Source: SAR202 cluster bacterium
GTDB taxonomy: Bacteria > Chloroflexota > Dehalococcoidia > Lucifugimonadales > UBA826
Reading direction: 5' to 3'
Length of the DNA: 10,633 bases
Assembly: GCA_009392675.1 (NCBI GenBank)
Contig: VFFY01000169.1
Coordinates: 1-10,633, forward strand
Made by a program: the position numbers and the translations under genes
Shown here: piece by piece, positions 1 through 6,770 of the stretch
How positions within the stretch are numbered: position 1 is the stretch's first letter
Layout of the letters: each line of letters begins with the position of its first letter
The notes under the pieces: generated by a model
What the model saw: only the letters and a program-made list of their open reading frames with translations
Told to the model about the DNA's origin: nothing
Database searches by the model: none

Positions 1-123
1 GGAAAAGATTCTGCTGTGAGATATTTGGTCGGTCAGGTCATGAAGAAAACCAAAGGCCAAGCTAACCCACAAGTTGCCTCAGAGATGGTTGCCTCAGCAC
101 TCATTAAACAAAAAAGCCAATAG
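1..123 (+). CDS. gatB: Asp-tRNA(Asn)/Glu-tRNA(Gln) amidotransferase subunit B, C-terminal end (partial)
   Basis: This is the last 40 codons of a gene that begins before the window; frame 1 is open from base 1 to a TAG at 121-123. The peptide contains AVRYLVGQVMKKTKGQANP, the signature of the GatB/YqeY tail domain, whose consensus is roughly L-V-G-Q-x-MKxTxGxAxP. GatB is the kinase/tRNA-binding subunit of the GatCAB complex, which amidates misacylated Glu-tRNA(Gln) or Asp-tRNA(Asn) in the cytoplasm. A free-standing YqeY protein shares this domain and cannot be fully excluded from 40 residues, but the spacing and ending fit GatB well. The next gene starts 34 bp downstream on the same strand, so the two may be co-transcribed. 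Confidence 0.82.
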   Translation, partial: GKDSAVRYLVGQVMKKTKGQANPQVASEMVASALIKQKSQ

Positions 124-157
124 ATTTTATTATTCCGATTTTAATTCGAAATTAATT

Positions 158-1099
158 ATGACCGAAAGTTTCAAAAACAAAACCCCTCATATAGTCGCAA
201 TAGGCGGTGGGACAGGGCTATCAGTCTTATTAAGGGGACTCAAACAACACACCCGACGAATAACTGCAGTAATTGGAGTTACAGATGATGGGGGCAGTTC
301 TGGTAGATTACGTAGGGAAATGGGTATTATTCCACCCGGTGACTTCAGAAACTGTATTGTTGCGTTATCAGACGAAGATTCCTTGCTAAAAGAATTATTC
401 CAGTATCGATTTCCGGAGGGATCTGAACTTCAAGGACATAGTTTTGGCAACCTTTTTATAGCCGCCATGACAGATGTGACTAATAGTTTTGAAGATGCTA
501 TCACCGAGTCCAGTAGAATATTGTCAGTTACCGGACAGGTGGTCCCGGCAACAATAGAAAACGTAAATTTATCCGTGAAATTAGCCGATGGCCGATTCAT
601 AAAAGGGGAATCAAAAGTCAGGGAAAGTTCGTCTGAAATCGAAGAATTATTTATAGACCCCCCTGACGCCGAGGCCTCACCAGCAGCTATTAAAGCCATA
701 GGCGAAGCAGACTTGATAGTAATCGGCCCCGGAAGTTTATACACAAGCATATTGCCCAATTTGATGGTACCAGGAATCGTTGACGCAATTTCCGAATCTA
801 AAGGTATCAAATACTACATTTGCAATGTAGCGACCGAAATTGGGGAAACCCAGCATTTCAACGTTATAAAGCACATAGATGTTCTGGAACGTTATCTAGG
901 ATCAGGAATTCTGGATATGATAATAGCCAATGATAATATTGATGACATCGGTAGCCGATTCCATGGTGAGGCTGTTGACCCAAATACTGGCTCAACTAAG
1001 CATCTAATTGCAACTTCCGATTTATTGGACAAAGAACATAAAGTTAGACACGATTCAGATAAATTAGCAAAATTCATAATGGAAAATTACTTAGGATAA
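158..1099 (+). CDS. yvcK: YvcK/CofD-like family protein (gluconeogenesis factor)
   Basis: The 313-residue product belongs to the YvcK (UPF0052) branch of the CofD fold. Visible motifs in order are the nucleotide-binding loop AIGGGTGLSVLLRGL (about residues 14-28), TDDGGSSGR (42-50), PPGDFRNC (59-66), GHSFGNL (93-99) and IGPGSLYTS (189-197). In Bacillus, YvcK is needed for growth on gluconeogenic carbon and for normal cell shape, and it binds UDP-sugars; it is not the F420 enzyme CofD. I chose ATG 158 because homology begins about ten residues later and the length fits the family. The frame is open back to a TTG at 74, but that start would overlap gatB by 50 bp. There is no clear Shine-Dalgarno before ATG 158, so translation may depend on upstream coupling. 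secG follows 41 bp downstream. Confidence 0.9.
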   Translation: MTESFKNKTPHIVAIGGGTGLSVLLRGLKQHTRRITAVIGVTDDGGSSGRLRREMGIIPPGDFRNCIVALSDEDSLLKELFQYRFPEGSELQGHSFGNLFIAAMTDVTNSFEDAITESSRILSVTGQVVPATIENVNLSVKLADGRFIKGESKVRESSSEIEELFIDPPDAEASPAAIKAIGEADLIVIGPGSLYTSILPNLMVPGIVDAISESKGIKYYICNVATEIGETQHFNVIKHIDVLERYLGSGILDMIIANDNIDDIGSRFHGEAVDPNTGSTKHLIATSDLLDKEHKVRHDSDKLAKFIMENYLG

Positions 1100-1140
1100 T
1101 ATCCTCGCAACATCCTCCGCGGTAGGAGTATAATTACTAA

Positions 1141-1359
1141 ATGGATTCCGCAATAAACATAATTATGATTTCTATATCTCTACTGCTGATTGCCGTGATA
1201 CTCATGCAGGTAAAAGGTCAAGGAACCGCCTTATTTGGGGCCGCCGAATCTTCCTTTAGAACAAGAAGAGGGATAGAACTAGCATTATTCCGATTTACTA
1301 TAGCGCTAGTCGTGGTATTTATCGTCGTTTCTATCATCAGCGCCAGCAGTTGGTTCTAA
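1141..1359 (+). CDS. secG: Preprotein translocase subunit SecG
   Basis: The 72-residue product is a typical-length SecG, the small non-essential subunit of the SecYEG protein-export channel in the cytoplasmic membrane. Two hydrophobic segments (about residues 5-23 and 51-69) flank a short polar loop. The loop carries the family pattern: LMQVKGQGTALFGAAESSF followed by TRRG and then L-x-x-F/T. A GGAG-type ribosome site (AGGAG, 1124-1128) lies 12 nt before the ATG, slightly far. It can pair weakly with the CTCC just upstream. The gene ends 21 bp before the stop of cysS on the opposite strand, and I see no convincing terminator in that gap. Confidence 0.93.
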   Translation: MDSAINIIMISISLLLIAVILMQVKGQGTALFGAAESSFRTRRGIELALFRFTIALVVVFIVVSIISASSWF

Positions 1360-1380
1360 TACCCTTAACTGCCTGCAATT

Positions 1381-2739
1381 CTAATCCAATTTCCATCGAA
1401 CCCCAGTTGCCGTATCTTCTATTGATACCCCCAGGTCGTCCAACCTATCTCTAATCCGGTCCGATAGTTCAAATTGCTTTTCTTTTCTAAGTCCTTCTCG
1501 AACATCCAACAGCAAATCGATAAATGGTGCTAAATTCCCATCAAAACCCGAGTCATCGCTTTTTAAGGTCAATCCCAAAATTTCAGCTAAGTCACCAAGT
1601 AATTTCTGGGCAGCTTCGACATTCAACCCCTTGGTAGCCTCCCTATTAATATCTCTGGCAAGATCAAAAATCACTGATAGAGCAATGGGGGTGTTGAAAT
1701 CTTCATCCATCGCTGATTTAAACCTATTCTGATAGCCTTCTGTCTCAAGGACAGTTCCGTCACCAGAAGGCGATTCCAGTGCAGATTTCAGCCTTTCTAT
1801 GGCTCGTTGTTGCCCTTTGACGGACTCATTGCTGAACACCAATGGCGTCCTGTAATGTGAACTTAGAAAAAACATTCTAAGGGCGTCAGAAGAGAACTCT
1901 TCTAAGGCTTCTCCAATGGAAAACACGTTTCCCAAAGATTTGCTCATTTTTTCTTCACCATAGCCCAAAGTGCCATTGTGCATCCAATAGCGTGCAAAAG
2001 GTTCAATCCCCGTGTAGGATTCTGATTGAGCAATTTCATTTTCGTGATGTGGGAACACTAGATCTTGACCGCCACCATGAATATCAACCCTATTGTTAAG
2101 ATACGTTAACGACATGGCAGTACATTCTATGTGCCATCCTGGACGTCCCTGTCCCCAAGGGCTGTCCCATGCCGGTTCTCCCGGTTTTTGGCTTTTCCAC
2201 AGGGCGAAATCTGCAGGGTTTTCCTTAGTTTTTTCTATTTCCAATCTAGCACCAGCTAACAATTCATCAACATTCCTCCTGCTTAACTTCCCATAATCCC
2301 CATCTTGTTTTACCCTGAAGTAAACATCACCAGAAATTGCATAGGCATAGTCTTTCTCAATCAAATCAGAAATGACGGCTACTATGGAACTAATCTCTTC
2401 GGTAGCTCTTGGGTATTCTGAAGCCTGAAGCACATTCAGATGTCTCAATTCCGAAAGATAAGCTTGAATGTTTCGTTCTGCCAATTCTGACACTTCTATC
2501 CCTTCGTCATTGGCGGCGGTTATCATCTTGTCATCTATATCAGTAAAATTTTGTATGAAATGGACTTTATATCCTTTGTATTCCAGATATCGTCTTATGA
2601 CATCAAACACTATCGCACACATGGCGTGGCCCAAATGAGAAGGTGCGTAAGGAGTTATGCCGCACACATACATGTTAACGGTATTGTCTTCTACAACAAA
2701 TTCCTCTACTACCCTATTTAGTGTGTTATACAGTCTCAT
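1381..2739 (-). CDS. cysS: Cysteinyl-tRNA synthetase
   Basis: The 452-residue product is a class I aminoacyl-tRNA synthetase that charges tRNA(Cys). The HIGH motif appears as HLGH (35-38), and the second signature KMSKS is at 264-268. The expected zinc ligands that select cysteine are all present: C26, C206 (in GWHIEC), H231 and E235 (in PHHENE). The N-terminal block CGITPYAPSHLGHA resembles mycothiol ligase MshC as well as chloroflexal CysS. The full-length C-terminal region with a DALR-like helical domain and the 452-residue length favour CysS. Its ATG overlaps the ispF stop by 4 bp (ATGA, minus strand), so translation is probably coupled. It is the last gene of the ispD-ispF-cysS operon. 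Confidence 0.96.
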   Translation of the reverse strand: MRLYNTLNRVVEEFVVEDNTVNMYVCGITPYAPSHLGHAMCAIVFDVIRRYLEYKGYKVHFIQNFTDIDDKMITAANDEGIEVSELAERNIQAYLSELRHLNVLQASEYPRATEEISSIVAVISDLIEKDYAYAISGDVYFRVKQDGDYGKLSRRNVDELLAGARLEIEKTKENPADFALWKSQKPGEPAWDSPWGQGRPGWHIECTAMSLTYLNNRVDIHGGGQDLVFPHHENEIAQSESYTGIEPFARYWMHNGTLGYGEEKMSKSLGNVFSIGEALEEFSSDALRMFFLSSHYRTPLVFSNESVKGQQRAIERLKSALESPSGDGTVLETEGYQNRFKSAMDEDFNTPIALSVIFDLARDINREATKGLNVEAAQKLLGDLAEILGLTLKSDDSGFDGNLAPFIDLLLDVREGLRKEKQFELSDRIRDRLDDLGVSIEDTATGVRWKLD

Positions 2740-3221
2740 TCTGACTTTTGGATGGTGACTATAGCCTGGCAGGATATGCCCTCTCCCCTACCGATATACC
2801 CTAACCCATCAGCGGTAGTTGCCTTAATACTGATATCTCTTTGAGTTAAATTGATGGCATGCGCTATGTTAAATGTCATTTGTGGTATAAATTTTGCAAG
2901 AAGTGGTTTTTCGGCGATAATTGTAGCATCCACAAACACCGGCTTCCATCCTTCCGCCACAAGTCTATCTAAAGAAATTGCTAGTAATTTTTCGCTACTT
3001 ACTCCCTTATACTCTGGGTTGTTCGAAGGGAAGTGCCTGCCTATATCACCTAAATTTGCCGCACCTAGAAGCCCGTCTATGATGGAATGTATCAGGACGT
3101 CACCGTCGGAATGCCCCAGCAAACCATATTGAGAAGGGATTTCCAATCCTCCCAAAATCAGGGTCTCTCCTTTTTGCAACCTGTGCATATCGATTCCAAT
3201 ACCAGTACGAATTGTATTCAT
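2736..3221 (-). CDS. ispF: 2-C-methyl-D-erythritol 2,4-cyclodiphosphate synthase
   Basis: IspF closes CDP-ME 2-phosphate to the cyclic diphosphate with release of CMP in the MEP isoprenoid pathway. The 161-residue length is normal. The start GIGIDMHR provides metal ligands D11 and H13, the third ligand is H45 (in GDVLIHS), and GHSDGD lies at 36-41. The C-terminal signature KATTADGLGYIGRGEGI (133-149) matches the family KATT...GxxGRGEGI, with a small variation before the glycines. The gene overlaps ispD upstream and cysS downstream by 4 bp each, with ATGA junctions on the minus strand. It is a trimeric cytosolic enzyme in known species. Confidence 0.97.
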   Translation of the reverse strand: MNTIRTGIGIDMHRLQKGETLILGGLEIPSQYGLLGHSDGDVLIHSIIDGLLGAANLGDIGRHFPSNNPEYKGVSSEKLLAISLDRLVAEGWKPVFVDATIIAEKPLLAKFIPQMTFNIAHAINLTQRDISIKATTADGLGYIGRGEGISCQAIVTIQKSE

Positions 3222-3892
3222 AGATTTTTCCGTTTCTGTAAAATAGTTTCTGCAATTTCAATATCTATTGGATTTGTTATTTTTATATTTTCAGGTTCTC
3301 CCGCAAAGGTAGAAACATCGCCACCAGACATTTCCACTAGCAATGAATCATCTGTAACACCATCTGTAACCGTTTTGTGAATTTTAGCTATATTAGAAAA
3401 TTTGAAGACTTGAGGAGTTTGGGCCAAAAAAAGATTGGATCTATCCACAGTGGACACAACCTTGAACTCTCTTACCATCTTCATAGTATCCGCAACAGGA
3501 AGTACAGGTATTGCTGCATCTGAGGTTTGAGTCGCCTTAACAGCTCGGCCTATAAGATCAGCAGATACGCAAGGTCTAGCACCGTCATGAATCATCACGT
3601 AGTCGACGGCATTGATAGTAGCTAGAGCATTTTTAACGGAATCTTGCCTCCGTATCCCTCCTAGAACCACCTGGACCGTATGATACTGGGGAGCTGACAT
3701 CAAATGTTCAAGCCTGGAAATATTGTAAGCATTTGCGACTACTGTCATTGTTTCAAAAATTCCCGATCTGAGAAATGCATCTACAGAATGCAATATCACT
3801 GGCAGACCACAAATATTGGTCATTATTTTATCGATGCCATGCATTCTGTTTCCAGTGCCCGCACCTAAAATTATAGCTGAAAAAACGCTCAT
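3218..3892 (-). CDS. ispD: 2-C-methyl-D-erythritol 4-phosphate cytidylyltransferase
   Basis: IspD transfers CMP from CTP to MEP, two steps before IspF in the MEP pathway. The 224-residue product has the nucleotidyltransferase loop LGAGTGNRM with a lysine at K22, then GGIRRQDSV (78-86), IHDGARP (101-107), PVADTMK with T136, RSNLFLAQTPQVF with R151, VTDDSLLVE and NIKITNP with K204. R151, T136 and K204 correspond to the substrate-binding residues R157, T140 and K213 of E. coli IspD. The common A-A-G of the loop is replaced by G-A-G here, a conservative change. It is the first gene of its operon and begins in the divergent spacer; I see no strong ribosome site upstream. The downstream overlap with ispF is 4 bp. 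Confidence 0.96.
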   Translation of the reverse strand: MSVFSAIILGAGTGNRMHGIDKIMTNICGLPVILHSVDAFLRSGIFETMTVVANAYNISRLEHLMSAPQYHTVQVVLGGIRRQDSVKNALATINAVDYVMIHDGARPCVSADLIGRAVKATQTSDAAIPVLPVADTMKMVREFKVVSTVDRSNLFLAQTPQVFKFSNIAKIHKTVTDGVTDDSLLVEMSGGDVSTFAGEPENIKITNPIDIEIAETILQKRKNL

Positions 3893-4081
3893 AAAAATAG
3901 CCGATCTTACCTGTTTAGATATTAAGAACCATCACAACCCAACAGTCATTTTATACGTTCATCGTGTAAGCTCGCATCCTCTATAAAGATGCCCTTCATA
4001 ACAGATGTACAATGTTGTGAGAATTACCCGCATTGCTAAAATTAATATGGTAATCTCAAAGTCAAAAAATAGGGGAAAAAG
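3893..4081. other. Divergent intergenic spacer between ispD and the EVE-domain gene
   Basis: This AT-rich 189-bp spacer must drive ispD leftwards and the EVE-domain gene rightwards. On the minus strand a TATAAAA box occurs around 3949-3955, about 60 nt before the ispD start, without a good -35 partner. A short inverted repeat GCATC/GATGC (3974-3978 and 3988-3992, 9-nt loop) sits in the middle and could be a weak operator or chance. No gene or RNA is recognisable. Confidence 0.5.
4015..4042 (+). promoter_or_regulatory. Candidate sigma-70 promoter for the EVE-domain gene
   Basis: TTGTGA (4015-4020) resembles a -35 box (4 of 6). After a 16-bp spacer, TAAAAT (4037-4042) resembles a -10 box (5 of 6) and is preceded by TGC, an extended -10 element. 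The expected transcript would start near 4049, about 33 nt before the ATG. The call is by eye from consensus only. Confidence 0.42.
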
Positions 4082-4543
4082 ATGGGATCCAATTACTGGA
4101 TGTTTGTGGACAACAGCGAAAATTCTGCTATTACACGGGAGAAAGGCTACAAGGTATTTGGCATGAGTGCTAAATATAAAAGACGGGCCCAGAGAATGCA
4201 TGCAAAAGATAGAGTTATATTTTTTGACAGGAACAGAAAATGCTGGACTGCTTCAGCCACCATAATCTCCGACTATTTTGAGGACGAGTCTCCAATTTGG
4301 GTCCCTATAGATAAACCCAGAGAATATAAATTCAGAATCACATTGAAACCTGACTACGTTTTAGATGAAGAACAATATATAGACGGTCTTCAATTAGGAC
4401 CAAGTCTAGAGTACGTGAAGAGATGGGCTCCAGAAGATTGGCCCCTGGCATTTTGGGATCGTATACATCTACTACCCAGTAGGGACTTCAAGTTGATTGA
4501 AGATGAAATGAAAAGAGAAAAAAAGCAAAGACAAACTAGCTAA
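4082..4543 (+). CDS. EVE domain protein (PUA-like, DUF55/UPF0310 type)
   Basis: The 153-residue product is a single EVE domain with little else. It starts with NYWMFVDNSEN (4-14), followed by the pocket-forming segment GMSAKYKRRAQRMHAKDRVIFF (27-48). A beta-rich middle follows with DESPIW and EYKFRITLKP, then RWAPEDWPLAFWDRIHLLPSRDFKLIEDEM at the end. EVE domains are PUA/YTH relatives that in other proteins bind modified bases in DNA or RNA, often fused to restriction nucleases. Here no nuclease or helicase is fused or adjacent. A short basic tail (KREKKQRQTS) could touch nucleic acid. An AGGGG ribosome site lies 6 nt before the ATG, and a stop codon just upstream fixes the reading frame's start. 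The actual ligand is unknown. Confidence 0.75.
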   Translation: MGSNYWMFVDNSENSAITREKGYKVFGMSAKYKRRAQRMHAKDRVIFFDRNRKCWTASATIISDYFEDESPIWVPIDKPREYKFRITLKPDYVLDEEQYIDGLQLGPSLEYVKRWAPEDWPLAFWDRIHLLPSRDFKLIEDEMKREKKQRQTS

Positions 4544-4560
4544 CAAAACCTCCTTAGTAT

Positions 4561-5541
4561 TTATTCATTTTCCTCTTTTTGCCCACTTCCTTTCTGCTCT
4601 TGAAATACATCACTTATCATTTGCATGAGTTCGTCATCCAAATCTGGTTTATCCGCCGATAAACAATAGTCCGATAAGTTATCAATGTCATTGATATTTG
4701 GAAGTGCGGAGGCGATACCTTGGTTTGTTATTGCGAATCTCAAGGCGATATCTGAAATACTCTGTTCAAAACTATCTGAGAGGAAATCGTAATATGGTCG
4801 CCTTGTTAAAACATCGCTAAATACAGGGTGATCTTGTTGTTGACCAAGATCAGAAGCTTCGAAGATTTTGGGGTCGTAAGAATCCTCTAGCAGACCCAAT
4901 GCATGAACTCTTCTAGCTATCACAGATAAGTTGTCGTCTATCTTGGAAAGAGTTGAAACTAAGTCTTGTTCCAGCAAACTATAAGGGGCGTGAATTAAAT
5001 CTAACTCTCTTTCTGAAACAAGCAAACTAGCTATTTCCGTAGCCTCGGGGCGATCATCTATTGCTAGGCCGAATTTCAGGATCTTGCCTGCGTCTACAAG
5101 TTTCTCGAGCACTTCGTATAAATCATCATTTTCGACCTCATCATAAGAGGGATAATGGACAAGATACATATCAATGTAATCAGTCCCAAGGCGGCGTAAA
5201 GATTGTTCACAGGCATAAGAAACATATTCAGGGTCAAAATTTTTACCATCTCCACCATCGATGTTTAGTTCGGGCGAATAAAAGTCGAACCCAAATTTGG
5301 TGGATATAACAATTTCTTTTCTTATTGGGTAGAGTGCTTCTCGAAGTAATTCTTCCCCGTATCCCCTACCGTAAGAATCTGCAGTATCAAAAAAATTTAT
5401 GCCTTGGTTAAATGCTTGCTGCAATAAATAAATAGCAAAGCGGGGGTCTTTTTTCCCCCAGCCTTTTGTTGCCAAAGTCCACAGAGGAAATCCGATAACG
5501 GACAAATCAATATCATTAACCGAAAAATCAGAATATCTCAT
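4561..5541 (-). CDS. Aldo/keto reductase
   Basis: The 326-residue product is a NAD(P)H-dependent oxidoreductase with the AKR TIM barrel. The catalytic tetrad is visible: D52 and Y57 in FDTADSYGRG, K82 in STKFG and H129 in YLVHYPS. The SLRRLGTDYIDMY signature lies at 114-125. The segment RRVHALGLL around 210-218 replaces the usual P-L-A-x-G-x-L and resembles other AKRs with a modified cofactor loop. The acidic, polar tail (after about 305) is probably disordered. Substrate cannot be told from sequence; such enzymes reduce aldehydes or ketones, or oxidise sugars. The gene ends 17 bp from the EVE-domain gene, tail to tail, and is divergent from selD. I see no strong ribosome site before the ATG. 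Confidence 0.93.
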   Translation of the reverse strand: MRYSDFSVNDIDLSVIGFPLWTLATKGWGKKDPRFAIYLLQQAFNQGINFFDTADSYGRGYGEELLREALYPIRKEIVISTKFGFDFYSPELNIDGGDGKNFDPEYVSYACEQSLRRLGTDYIDMYLVHYPSYDEVENDDLYEVLEKLVDAGKILKFGLAIDDRPEATEIASLLVSERELDLIHAPYSLLEQDLVSTLSKIDDNLSVIARRVHALGLLEDSYDPKIFEASDLGQQQDHPVFSDVLTRRPYYDFLSDSFEQSISDIALRFAITNQGIASALPNINDIDNLSDYCLSADKPDLDDELMQMISDVFQEQKGSGQKEENE

Positions 5542-5642
5542 CTGTAAAATATAACCCTTTTTAGTTACTCAAAAAATGATCCTATCTAATGATATCTGAT
5601 AGTGAATATCGGCTTTCTGCTTTATAGCAACTGGGATACAGA

Positions 5643-5648
5643 TATAAT
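5643..5648 (+). promoter_or_regulatory. Candidate -10 box of selD
   Basis: A perfect TATAAT at 5643-5648 lies 33 nt before the selD ATG at 5682, leaving a leader of about 27 nt. There is no good -35 box at 16-18 bp upstream (only CTTTAT-like sequence at 5620-5625) and no TGn extension, so it may be activator-dependent or weak. Confidence 0.4.
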
Positions 5649-5669
5649 ACTTAGTAATTTGCATCAGTC

Positions 5670-5673
5670 AGGA
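5670..5673 (+). promoter_or_regulatory. Ribosome binding site deciding the selD start
   Basis: AGGA at 5670-5673 lies 8 nt before ATG 5682, an ideal spacing. The alternative ATG at 5793 has no comparable site close upstream. This supports initiation at 5682, ahead of the in-frame TGA. Confidence 0.65.
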
Positions 5674-5681
5674 TATTAAGA

Positions 5682-6740
5682 ATGCAGCATCAACATGAAC
5701 GAATTAGGCTCACAGAACTTGCATCCTGTGCAGGTTGAGCATCTAAACTAAGTCCAGACGACCTGGCTCAGGTTCTGAGTCAGCTGCCAGATATGACCCA
5801 TCCAAACCTACTGGTTGGAACAAGGACTAGTGATGATGCCGCCGTTTACAAGTTAACCGATGATTTGGCTGTTGTCTTAACAGTCGATTTTTTTCCTCCC
5901 ATTGTGGATGATCCATTTACCTTCGGACAAATAGCAGCTGCCAACTCCCTAAGTGACGTCTATGCAATGGGTGCCAAACCCATTGCGGCACTCAACGTGG
6001 TTGGTTTCCCTTCAGATTTAGACATTTCGATTCTCGGAGAAATCCTCAAAGGTGGGGCCTCAAAAGCACTCGAAGCCGGCATAGTAATAGCCGGAGGACA
6101 CAGTGTAGTGGATGCTGAACCAAAATATGGGCTTTCAGTAACAGGAATAGTGAACCCTGGTTCACAAACAGAAAATAGTACTTCCAAAGCTGGAGATCTT
6201 TTGCTGCTAACAAAGCCTATAGGTACTGGAATAATAACCACTGCTGGAAAGCAAGAAAAAGTAGATACTGCCGTTCTTGAAAATGCCGTTGGAATTATGG
6301 CAGCGCTTAATAAATCTGCCTCCGAATCCATGATTTCAATCGGAGTAAACGCTTGCTCTGACGTTACAGGTTTTGGATTGTTGGGACATCTGAGAGAGAT
6401 GATGGAGGGTAGCGGACTAGGTGCTCGGATCTATAAATCCAAAGTGCCGGTGATAGAGGGCACACTGGATCTTTTGGAACAAGGTATAGCACCTGGAGGG
6501 ACTATGCGCAATCTAGACTCTCTTAAGTCGACAGTGTTGTGGGATAAAGAAATCTCAGAAAACGAAAAAATCCTTTTATCCGACGCCCAAACCTCTGGAG
6601 GCCTGTTGATTTCAGTCAATCCAGATAAGGCTGATAAATTACAACAGTCGCTGTCCGCGGCAGGCACATTAAGTAATCAAATAATTGGGGAAGTTTACAC
6701 CCCTTCAGACACCGACTCTACAATACACGTCACTGGATAA
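5682..6740 (+). CDS. selD: Selenophosphate synthetase, selenocysteine-containing (in-frame TGA at 5736-5738)
   Basis: SelD makes selenophosphate from selenide and ATP, the selenium donor for selenocysteine and 2-selenouridine in tRNA. From ATG 5682, reading TGA 5736-5738 as selenocysteine, the product is 352 residues, the normal SelD length. The N-terminus reads LTELASCAGUASKLSP, with U19 at the place of E. coli Cys17 and K22 at that of Lys20. Downstream are the family blocks SDDAAVY (metal-binding aspartates, about 50-56), DFFPPIVDDPFTFGQIAA, NSLSDVYAMG, GGHSVVDAEPKYGLSVTG, TKPIGTGI, DVTGFGLLGHL and SDAQTSGGLL. An ORF begun at ATG 5793 would miss the catalytic loop and glycine-rich N-terminus. 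A SECIS-like hairpin follows the TGA. The gene heads a run with argS 30 bp downstream. Confidence 0.94.
5763..5783 (+). promoter_or_regulatory. Candidate bacterial SECIS hairpin within selD
   Basis: CTGGCTCAG (5763-5771) pairs with CTGAGTCAG (5775-5783) in a 9-bp stem with one G-U pair, closing a GTT loop (5772-5774). The loop begins 33 nt after the TGA. Known bacterial SECIS elements have the loop about 16-37 nt after the UGA and a G among the first two loop bases, which SelB recognises; both conditions are met. A second, weaker fold nearby pairs CCAG (5754-5757) with CTGG (5763-5766). A third pairs the TGAGC at 5736-5740 with GCTCA at 5766-5770. Folding was by eye. Confidence 0.72.
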
Positions 6741-6770
6741 CGAATACCAAGGTTTACCGGAGTTGCAACA

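Larger units (their letters stand above)
5542..5681. other. Divergent spacer between the AKR gene and selD
   Basis: The 140-bp spacer holds the selD promoter and presumably that of the AKR gene. It contains an imperfect palindromic patch, GATAT at 5591-5595 and ATATC at 5606-5610, near GATATC and TGATAG repeats, which could bind a regulator. I found no clear minus-strand promoter and no RNA gene. Confidence 0.45.

Noticed and set aside
74..157. TTG 74 as the start of the yvcK-like gene
   Set aside because: It overlaps the gatB end by 50 bp out of frame, and the added 28 residues do not resemble the family. ATG 158 fits the family N-terminus.
430..810. Minus-strand ORF of 126 codons inside the yvcK-like gene
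   Set aside because: It is antisense to a clearly conserved protein and its own product resembles nothing; a shadow frame.
1111..1130. CTCC/GGAG pairing before secG as a regulatory RNA switch
   Set aside because: Only four base pairs; too weak to call more than chance.
1381..2739. Mycothiol ligase MshC instead of CysS
   Set aside because: The motif is shared, but the 452-residue length with a complete C-terminal region favours cysteinyl-tRNA synthetase.
3959..4201. Minus-strand ORF of 80 codons across the ispD/EVE spacer
   Set aside because: It overlaps the start of the EVE-domain gene on the other strand, and the peptide shows no recognisable domain.
5793..5795. ATG 5793 as the selD start
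   Set aside because: It would delete the catalytic loop. The upstream in-frame sequence is conserved SelD, and the ribosome site is before 5682.
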